Source of the DNA: Parasedimentitalea huanghaiensis
Lineage (GTDB): Bacteria > Pseudomonadota > Alphaproteobacteria > Rhodobacterales > Rhodobacteraceae
DNA length: 64,000 nt
NCBI RefSeq assembly: GCF_009753675.1
Contig: NZ_WQLV01000001.1
Location: 310,001-374,000, forward strand
Direction of reading: 5' to 3'
This document shows, piece by piece, positions 58,198 to 64,000 of the stretch. The position numbers and the translations under genes are program-made. Positions within the stretch are counted from its first letter, which is position 1. Each line of letters begins with the position of its first letter. Below the pieces are notes generated by a model. It did no database searches and was not told where the DNA came from. It saw only the letters and a program-made list of their open reading frames with translations.

Positions 58198-59409
58198 TCA
58201 ATCTAAGATGGCCGCATGGACCAGCGCTTTCAATTCGGCTCGCGCAGGATACGAACTTGAAGGCGACAACTGAGTAAAGAACACAACGGAAAGGTCCAGT
58301 TTTTGGTCAACCCAAAAGAACGTTGAAGCCATTCCTCCCCAACCAAAGTCACCAATCGATCCAGCACAGCGCGTACGTCTTGGATCCAAAACAACGGATC
58401 CCCCCAAACCAAATCCCATGCCTTCCATCGGTTGTTCGGCGAAGCTTTTAGGACCCAATGAAGCGATGTCACCTGCCAAATGGTTGTTCAACATGAAGTC
58501 AACTGTTTGAGGCGCAAGAATTTGCAAATCCTGATGTTTGCCGCGGCAACGTAACATTTCAGCAAACCGCATATAGTCATCAATGGATCCTGTTAGGCCG
58601 CCTCCCCCCGACATCATTTCAGCTGCCAGAAATGGCGAGTTATCATAGCTATCTATCAAACGAAGGCTTTCACTGCCCTTTTGGGCCGCAGTCAAAGCCA
58701 TGGCCTCACCCTCGAGTGGTGTATACAGTGATGCAAACCGATTTCCGGCCCCGTTAACAACTGAAAAGCCTGTTTCGGTCATTCCCAGGGGGGTGAAAAT
58801 TTCTTCATCGAAGAATTTGGCTAACGTGCGTCCGGAAATAACTTCAATAACGCGCCCAATAATATCTATGCCGATGGAGTATTCCCATCTCACCCCAGGC
58901 TGGAATGCAAGTGGATAACTGGCGGCGTCTGCTGCCAGGTCAACAAGTTTCCCCTGATCTGCTTTAAAAACTAAATCGCCTTTTGCCATCGCGTCTCCCA
59001 GTACACCTGGGTTGAAGGGATAGCTCAGCCCACTGGTATGGGTCAGCAATTGGTGGAGCGTTGGCGAACAGCTAGGTTCAGTTTGATCAATCGATGCCGC
59101 ACCTGGTACCAAGGCCGTCATTCGGCCAAATTCCGGAATAAAATCTGAAACAAGTGCATCCAAATGAACTAATCCACGTTCAACCAACATCATCATTGCA
59201 ACCGAAGTTACGGGTTTGGACATTGAATATATCCGGACCAAGGTGTCGCGGTCGAACGCAAGGTTTTCTTGGATATTGCGTAGCCCTACAGCGTTGAAAA
59301 GAACTTCACGCCCAGCCCGTTGGATCAGAACAGAGCTACCAGAAAACTTTCGTTGATCTACATAACGTTGCTGCCATTCTTTTAAGTATTTGAGGCGCGC
59401 TTGATCCAT
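58198..59409 (-). CDS. serine hydrolase of the beta-lactamase/EstB fold
   Basis: The 403-residue protein has the S-x-x-K motif in YSMSKPVTSVA (nucleophile Ser), a tyrosine motif YSIGIDIIG, and a GWGG-type segment toward the C-terminus. It resembles class C beta-lactamase-fold esterases such as EstB rather than a true beta-lactamase. There is no signal peptide, so it probably acts on cytosolic esters. The start at 59409 (MDQARLKYL) has AAAGG upstream; an in-frame GTG at 59454 lacks a site. It sits between tesB and the phosphotransferase gene. Confidence 0.84.
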   Translation of the reverse strand: MDQARLKYLKEWQQRYVDQRKFSGSSVLIQRAGREVLFNAVGLRNIQENLAFDRDTLVRIYSMSKPVTSVAMMMLVERGLVHLDALVSDFIPEFGRMTALVPGAASIDQTEPSCSPTLHQLLTHTSGLSYPFNPGVLGDAMAKGDLVFKADQGKLVDLAADAASYPLAFQPGVRWEYSIGIDIIGRVIEVISGRTLAKFFDEEIFTPLGMTETGFSVVNGAGNRFASLYTPLEGEAMALTAAQKGSESLRLIDSYDNSPFLAAEMMSGGGGLTGSIDDYMRFAEMLRCRGKHQDLQILAPQTVDFMLNNHLAGDIASLGPKSFAEQPMEGMGFGLGGSVVLDPRRTRCAGSIGDFGWGGMASTFFWVDQKLDLSVVFFTQLSPSSSYPARAELKALVHAAILD

Positions 59410-59503
59410 CGAAGGGCCTTTTCTATTTGGGTCGAGTTGTCGTTTTGTTGGCACTATTTAGTGCAAATTATCGCCCTATAAAAGTGATCCCTCTAACTCC
59501 GGG

Positions 59504-60532
59504 CTACTTTACAAGAGTTTCCAGACCTTTTTGGGCAAAAACAGGCACAAACTCTCCCAATTTCTGAGCATGACCAGGATTAGACGCGTTGCCCTCTACT
59601 GCCCGTTTGAGCACTCCCTGGAGGATAGCCGCCATCCGAAAAAAACTGAATGCTAGATAAAATTTGAAGTTTTCAATCACTTTCAACCCTCGGTATTCGC
59701 AATAGGTATCAATGAACTGCTGATCAGTAGGCAACCCAAGTTCTTTTCGGTCAACACCGGCTAGTCCACGACCCTCCTGCCCCGGCGGCATTTGCCACTG
59801 CATGATCACTGCGGCCAAATCAGCATACGGATGGCCGATCGTTGACAGTTCCCAATCTAGCAACGCTTGGCAACTGGTACCATTGTGCTGAAAAATCATA
59901 TTGTCGATGCGATAGTCGCCATGAACTAGACTACGTTGCCCGTCATCTGCTGGCATTTGTGTTTGCAGCAATGACATCAATTGGTCCATCGCAACAATAG
60001 GTTGCGTTTGGGTGAGAAGGTACTGCTTGGACCAGCGTGCCAATTGCCTTTCAAAATAGTTTCCTGAGGGGCCATAGTCCGACAGCCCAACTAGATCGAT
60101 ATCTACTTTGTGGAGTTCAGCCAAAATCCTGGCCATCTCATTGATCACCAACCTTCGACTGTCATGATCTAGCTTTGTAAGTGTTGGTTCTACAAAATTC
60201 CGTCCGTTAACATGGTCCATAATATAGAAAGATGAGCCGATGACGGCGTTGTCCTCACATAAGTGCAACATGGTAGCGACCGGTACATTGGTCTCTGAAA
60301 GTGCTTTTTGAACACGAAACTCGCGTTCCACCGCGTGGGCCGATTTCAACAGAACCCCGGTTGGTTTTCGTCTAAGAACATAGTTTCGGGAAGGGGTGTT
60401 GAGTAAGAAAGTTGGGTTTGACTGGCCTGTTTCGAATTTTTTTGCGTCCAATGGTCCTTTGAATTCACGCAGATGCAGACGCAAGTATTTTTCGACAGCC
60501 GCCAGGTCCAGTACTTGGCTGCTTTTGTCCAT
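59504..60532 (-). CDS. aminoglycoside phosphotransferase-fold kinase, acyl-CoA-pathway type
   Basis: The 342-residue protein has the APH/choline kinase fold: the ATP lysine in YVLRRKPTG, the catalytic LVHGDYRIDNMIF and the metal motif ALLDWELSTIGHPYADLA. Proteins with exactly this pattern neighbour acyl-CoA dehydrogenases and may phosphorylate hydroxyacyl-CoA intermediates, as in ACAD10/11 fusions. True drug resistance is unlikely. The start at 60532 has GGGAG six bases upstream. It is the first gene of the lipid-linked trio with the esterase and tesB. Confidence 0.87.
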   Translation of the reverse strand: MDKSSQVLDLAAVEKYLRLHLREFKGPLDAKKFETGQSNPTFLLNTPSRNYVLRRKPTGVLLKSAHAVEREFRVQKALSETNVPVATMLHLCEDNAVIGSSFYIMDHVNGRNFVEPTLTKLDHDSRRLVINEMARILAELHKVDIDLVGLSDYGPSGNYFERQLARWSKQYLLTQTQPIVAMDQLMSLLQTQMPADDGQRSLVHGDYRIDNMIFQHNGTSCQALLDWELSTIGHPYADLAAVIMQWQMPPGQEGRGLAGVDRKELGLPTDQQFIDTYCEYRGLKVIENFKFYLAFSFFRMAAILQGVLKRAVEGNASNPGHAQKLGEFVPVFAQKGLETLVK

Positions 60533-61003
60533 TTTGAGCTCCCGTTTGTACTGCTTCAGGTAAATGTTCAGCTGAAAATGCAACAGATTTTCATATCGGT
60601 TACGCCACGGATGAACTAGGATATGCGACTTAGCTAACCCCTGCTCAGATTTGCAATTACCATTTGGGTTGACAATGTATGAACTGGCACAGGACCTGAC
60701 GTAAGCTAGCCACAGAGGCCATGCATTTTAGAGTATATAGAAATTCGTATCCGCTCATAGATCCACAGTTTAACATTTGCACACAAAAACACTCTCTTCC
60801 AGCTCTGTGGTTCTACTTTTAGCTGCATGACCTCCGTTGCAGCGTACACTGAACTGATCCGTCATGAAGAGATGATGTTTGCATAATTGCCCCAATTCAC
60901 AATTTAATTGGATATTTCCAACCAGTTTTTCCACAACCCTTTCACCATATTTAGATGGATGCCATAATACCTGTATTATCAGTTGGCTAAGGAAGCGAGC
61001 GCA
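60533..61003. other. 471-base gap upstream of aroQ with a palindrome at 60964-60979
   Basis: No gene is supported. ATAATACCTGTATTAT (60964-60979) is a perfect palindrome with six-base arms around CCTG, ending 24 bases before the aroQ ATG, in the right place for an operator or for bending a promoter. The rest is AT-rich with no long frame. Confidence 0.4.
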
Positions 61004-61453
61004 ATGTCCAATATTTTGGTTTTGAATGGCCCCAACCTTAACCTCCTCGGAACGCGACAACCCGATGTCTATGGTCGGGAAACCCTCTCCATGATTGAAG
61101 CAGACTGCATTAAATATGGTGGAACCCGAGGGGCTCTTATCAGCTGCCTGCAATCAAACCATGAAGGTGCATTAATCGATGCGATACATGCAGCTAAGTC
61201 TGGCCAACAGGGTATTGTTCTGAATGCTGGTGCATATACACATACATCGATTGCATTGATGGATGCGATTGCCTCGGTGGAACTACCATGTGTAGAGGTA
61301 CATTTGTCGAACATACATGCGCGTGAAGAGTTTCGACATGTATCATATATTTCAAAGGTAGCCATTGGTCAGATTTGTGGATTTGGTTCCCGAGGCTACA
61401 TAATGGGAATTGACGCACTTCTCGCACATTTGGACATGTGTGACGACAAATGA
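61004..61453 (+). CDS. aroQ: 3-dehydroquinate dehydratase, type II
   Basis: The enzyme dehydrates 3-dehydroquinate to 3-dehydroshikimate in the shikimate pathway. The 149-residue protein has GPNLNLLGTRQPDVYG with the catalytic Arg and Tyr, QSNHEGALIDAI, NAGAYTHTSIALMDAI, and HLSNIHAREEFRHVSYIS with the catalytic His. The start at 61004 gives the family N-terminus. Its stop overlaps the start of a broken LuxR gene (ATGA at 61450-61453). Many Roseobacter type II enzymes carry GGLTHTS where this one has GAYTHTS, a minor variation. Confidence 0.92.
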   Translation: MSNILVLNGPNLNLLGTRQPDVYGRETLSMIEADCIKYGGTRGALISCLQSNHEGALIDAIHAAKSGQQGIVLNAGAYTHTSIALMDAIASVELPCVEVHLSNIHAREEFRHVSYISKVAIGQICGFGSRGYIMGIDALLAHLDMCDDK

Positions 61454-62176
61454 AACTTACCGAGTATCTGCATTTTGTATCCGGCTGCCGCAGCTTAGAA
61501 GAGCTATGGGTCGGTCATGTCGAACAGATGGCACAATACGGTCTGGATCGGCTCATCTATGGATACACTCGATATAAGACTGAAACATCACTTGGCGACC
61601 CTGATGACTTTGTCATTTTGTCGAATCATTCCAGCGAATACCTAAATGGCTTTATGCATACAGGTCTCTACTTTCATGCACCTATGACACGATGGGCCTT
61701 AGGTACATGAACAAATGGCCAAACAGGAACTCAGTGCTGAAGGTCAAAAGGTCATCGAGTTTAATGTTGGTCAAGGAATGACTGCTGGATACACCATTAG
61801 TTTCCATTCGATTTCTAGACGCTTTAAAGGGGCAATTTCGCTTGCTGCAAAACGGGGCGTTAGCCAAGATCAAGTGGATGAAATGTGGGAATTGCATGGG
61901 GAAGACATTGTTCTAATTAACAATATTACCCACCTAAAAATTTTGTCCCTGCCCTACTCTCCTCCCAATAGAGGCCTGACCAAACGCCAACGAGAGGCGC
62001 TGCAATGGGTCGGCGATGGAAAAACGACCCAAGATATCGCACTTCTAATGGGTCTGACTACTGCTACGGTGGAGAAGCATCTTCGGCTAGCACGTGACGC
62101 CCTCAGCGTGGAGACAACAGCCCAGGCTGTGCTAAAAGCCGCCTTACAAAATCAAATGTTCGTTATGGAAGCCTAG
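61450..62176 (+). pseudogene. LuxR-family autoinducer-binding regulator, frameshifted
   Basis: Two adjacent frames make one LuxR protein. Frame 1 (61450-61710) gives the first part of an acyl-homoserine-lactone-binding domain, ending HAPMTRWALGT and stopping at TGA. Frame 2 picks up as VHEQMAKQELSAEGQKVIEFN and continues through GYTISFHSISRRFKGAISLAA and the LuxR helix-turn-helix (GLTKRQREALQWVGDGKTTQDIALLMGLTTATVEKHL) to 62176. The expected block of roughly eight residues between RWAL and VHEQM (usually ending GACSW) is missing, so a deletion with frameshift is likely. It overlaps aroQ by an ATGA junction. The lower part could still be translated from the ATG at 61715 as a DNA-binding fragment. 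A sequencing or assembly error must be excluded. Confidence 0.8.
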
Positions 62177-62237
62177 CGCGCAAAACGTCCAAGTTTTTCG
62201 CCGTAACTATCTGTTGCCTAAGCTTTCTTTGGGTTTG

Positions 62238-62489
62238 AAAAGGTAAGGTATTCACTACTTACCCTTTAGCGAGAATCGTTGCATTCTCCGGTTGTTCCGT
62301 GAGTGGAGGCTTTAGCCTAAGGGACATGCGGTCAGAGGGGTTCTTATTTTGAACTGTCCTCATCCGTATCTCAAATTTGGTGTGTATTTTCACACCAATT
62401 AGGGAGTCCTGAGAGGACCTTCCATCCCCATCTAGAGGGGCCTTTCAAATATAGAACGGAGTCGCATTTTGCGGCTCCGTTTTTTTTTG
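62238..62489 (+). ncRNA. possible structured RNA: series of tandem hairpins
   Basis: Between the LuxR pseudogene and the tsf terminator, eight short hairpins follow each other: AAGGTAAG/CTTACC-CTT (62239-62267), GAGAAT/ATTCTC (62271-62288), AGGC/GCCT (62307-62318), GTTC/GAAC (62340-62354), GGTGTG/CACACC (62379-62396), GTCCT/AGGAC (62406-62418), CCCC/GGGG (62426-62440) and a strong terminator (62456-62489). No frame fits. I cannot assign it to a known RNA family; it may be a small RNA or a structured 3' untranslated region. Confidence 0.35.
62456..62489 (+). terminator. intrinsic terminator
   Basis: ACGGAGTCGC and GCGGCTCCGT pair (one G-T pair) over an ATTTT loop, followed by about nine Ts. 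Strong plus-strand terminator behind the LuxR pseudogene and hairpin region. Confidence 0.9.
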
Positions 62490-62504
62490 GGCTCTTCAAT
62501 ATGT

Positions 62505-62538
62505 AATAAAATGACCCGCACCAGGACGGCGCGGGTCA
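62505..62538 (-). terminator. terminator of rpsB-tsf
   Basis: On the minus strand TGACCCGC pairs with GCGGGTCA, followed by TTTTATT, 46 bases after the tsf stop. Confidence 0.85.
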
Positions 62539-62583
62539 ATGTAACTGCGATGATGGCACGCACTTGATACGCGCAGAAAGAAG

Positions 62584-63459
62584 TTAGCCCTGTGAAACCT
62601 TGGCAACTTCGGCCGCAAAGTCTTCTTTTACAACTTCGATTCCTTCGCCTACTTCAAGGCGAATAAACCCGGTGATTGTTGCACCTGCTTCTTTTGCAGC
62701 GGATTCAACTGTCAGGTCAGGATTTACCACAAAGGACTGGTTCAGCAAAGTCGACTCGCCGATGAACTTCTTCATCCGGCCTACGATCATTTTTTCAATC
62801 ACGGCTTCTGGCTTGCCGGATTCGCGCGCGATGTCCATCTGGACCTGCTTTTCCTTTTCAACAACCGAAGCGTCCAAATCAGCTTCGCTCAGCGCAGCTG
62901 GGTTGACAGCAGCGATGTGCATCGCAATCTGCTTGCCCAAGGCTTCGTCGCCACCAGTAAGTGCAACCAGAACGCCGATTTTACCCATGCCTGCAGTGAC
63001 CGAGTTATGTACGTAAGACACAACAACGTCGCCCTCAAGCGTGGACATACGACGTACCGACATGTTCTCACCAATGGTAGCAACCTTAGCGGTTACAACA
63101 TCGGCAACAGTCTTGCCTCCCATGTCCGCTGCATTCAGAGCATCAACATCAGCCACGCCCAAAGCAACCTTGGCGATGCCGCCAACCATTTCCTGGAATT
63201 CGGCGTTCTTACCAACAAAGTCGGTTTCAGAGTTAACCTCGACAGCCACACCTTTGTTGCCATCGACTGCAACTGCAACCAAGCCTTCAGCGGCGGTACG
63301 GCCGGATTTTTTGGCAGCTTTAGCCAAACCTTTGGTGCGAAGCCAATCCACTGCGGCCTCCATGTCACCATTGGTTTCAGTCAGGGCTTTTTTCGAGTCC
63401 ATCATGCCTGCGCCGGTGGTGTCGCGCAGTTCTTTCACGAGTGCTGCTGTGATTGCCAT
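62584..63459 (-). CDS. tsf: translation elongation factor Ts
   Basis: EF-Ts exchanges GDP for GTP on EF-Tu. The 291-residue protein has the N-terminal UBA domain ([26 protein letters not shown]), [11 protein letters not shown], and the coiled C-terminal domain with [21 protein letters not shown]. It follows rpsB by 78 bases, the usual order, and is closed by a terminator. Confidence 0.97.
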   Translation of the reverse strand: MAITAALVKELRDTTGAGMMDSKKALTETNGDMEAAVDWLRTKGLAKAAKKSGRTAAEGLVAVAVDGNKGVAVEVNSETDFVGKNAEFQEMVGGIAKVALGVADVDALNAADMGGKTVADVVTAKVATIGENMSVRRMSTLEGDVVVSYVHNSVTAGMGKIGVLVALTGGDEALGKQIAMHIAAVNPAALSEADLDASVVEKEKQVQMDIARESGKPEAVIEKMIVGRMKKFIGESTLLNQSFVVNPDLTVESAAKEAGATITGFIRLEVGEGIEVVKEDFAAEVAKVSQG

Positions 63460-63537
63460 GTTTTGGCTCTCCTCAAATCAAAACGGAATTGGGGCAGGTC
63501 ATACCCTGCCCCATGTACTAAATCTGTGACAGTCGGA

Positions 63538-64000
63538 TTAAGCTTCAGCGCCTTCAGCCGGAACTTCTTCAACCAGCGCCTCTTCGAACTCGCCCAGATC
63601 TACGCCAGCGGCGCCCAGCTGAGTGGACATACCTTCCAGAGCTGCGCGGGCTGCCAGATCACAGTACAGCGAAATAGCGCGCGATGCGTCATCGTTACCT
63701 GGGATGATGTAATCAACGCCATCAGGCGAACAGTTGGTGTCGACGATTGCAACAACTGGGATTCCCAGTTTGTTGGCTTCGGCGATAGCCAGTGCTTCCT
63801 TTTTAACATCGATAACGAACAGCAAATCAGGCACACCGCCCATTTCGCTGATACCGCCGAGCGAAGCTTGCAGTTTACCGTGGTCACGCTCCATGCCGAG
63901 GCGTTCTTTTTTGGTCAGACCATCAAAGCCGACTTCCATCTTCTCATCGATGTCTTTCAGGCGCTTGATCGACTGGGAAACGGTTTTCCAGTTGGTCAAT
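63538..64000 (-). CDS. rpsB: 30S ribosomal protein S2 (5' end cut by the window)
   Basis: The visible C-terminal 154 residues or so contain [79 protein letters not shown], all S2 hallmarks, and an acidic tail. S2 lies at the 30S head-body junction and is needed for S1 docking. The N-terminal part is beyond the window. Confidence 0.96.
   Translation of the reverse strand, partial: LTNWKTVSQSIKRLKDIDEKMEVGFDGLTKKERLGMERDHGKLQASLGGISEMGGVPDLLFVIDVKKEALAIAEANKLGIPVVAIVDTNCSPDGVDYIIPGNDDASRAISLYCDLAARAALEGMSTQLGAAGVDLGEFEEALVEEVPAEGAEA

Noticed and set aside
58198-59409. Beta-lactamase
   Set aside because: It lacks a signal peptide and the KTG-type context of true class C enzymes; an EstB-like esterase is more likely.
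59504-60532. Aminoglycoside resistance gene
   Set aside because: The kinase fold is there, but the protein matches acyl-CoA-pathway relatives and sits next to tesB and an esterase.

Overview
The window looks like chromosomal DNA of a marine alphaproteobacterium of the Roseobacter group (Rhodobacteraceae). The evidence is a CckA phosphorelay kinase with a CtrA-type site in its promoter, an alphaproteobacterial LexA box before recA, an Irr/ICE palindrome before a fused isc-suf operon whose IscR lacks the classical cluster cysteines, a Usg protein, RTX/Hint secreted proteins and a DddP-like M24 enzyme. Both ends are cut: gyrA lacks its 3' end (left edge, minus strand) and rpsB lacks its 5' end (right edge, minus strand).

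Region 1 (1-8.5 kb): gyrA, usg, a radical SAM protein, the glucose-6-phosphate entry genes zwf-pgl, and a secreted RTX protein with a C-terminal Hint domain. Region 2 (8.7-13.4 kb): a LysR regulator divergent from a three-gene set made of a non-heme iron/2-oxoglutarate oxygenase of the BesD/HalD type but with a hydroxylase-type HxD, a DddP-like metalloenzyme with all metal ligands, and an aromatic amino acid lyase homologue that lacks the Ala-Ser-Gly triad needed for the MIO cofactor. I read this as an undescribed catabolic or modifying pathway for a small amino-acid-like compound; the substrate is unknown.

Region 3 (13.4-30.5 kb) is accessory. It has long gaps, an unrecognised 534-residue protein, a lectin-like exported protein, a CGNR regulator on a probably leaderless promoter, and a three-gene cassette of 631, 1167 and 1044 residues (repeat protein, coiled-coil protein, protein with hydrophobic helices). 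These are followed by the decayed C-terminal end of a tyrosine recombinase, an AT-rich membrane protein coupled to a chimeric Hint-domain protein, and finally tRNA-Gly(CCC). The three-gene cassette is the best candidate for an undescribed multi-protein system.

Region 4 (30.6-49.3 kb) is housekeeping: an ASKHA/ferredoxin corrinoid-activator-like protein, guaB, an RsmB-like rRNA methyltransferase, cckA, a sulfotransferase-like protein, recA, alaS, typA, an SMR transporter, a glutamine amidotransferase, a TetR regulator, a tandem-HD protein and an alpha/beta hydrolase. Region 5 (49.4-57.2 kb) is the iron-sulfur assembly operon iscR, NifS/IscS-type desulfurase, sufB, sufC, sufD, two Yip1-like membrane proteins and sufS. 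Region 6 (57.3-64 kb) has tesB, a beta-lactamase-fold hydrolase, an APH-like kinase, aroQ coupled to a LuxR-type gene broken by a deletion/frameshift, a stretch of tandem hairpins that may be an RNA, and tsf-rpsB.

All calls come from reading the sequence and from remembered family features; no search or folding program was run.
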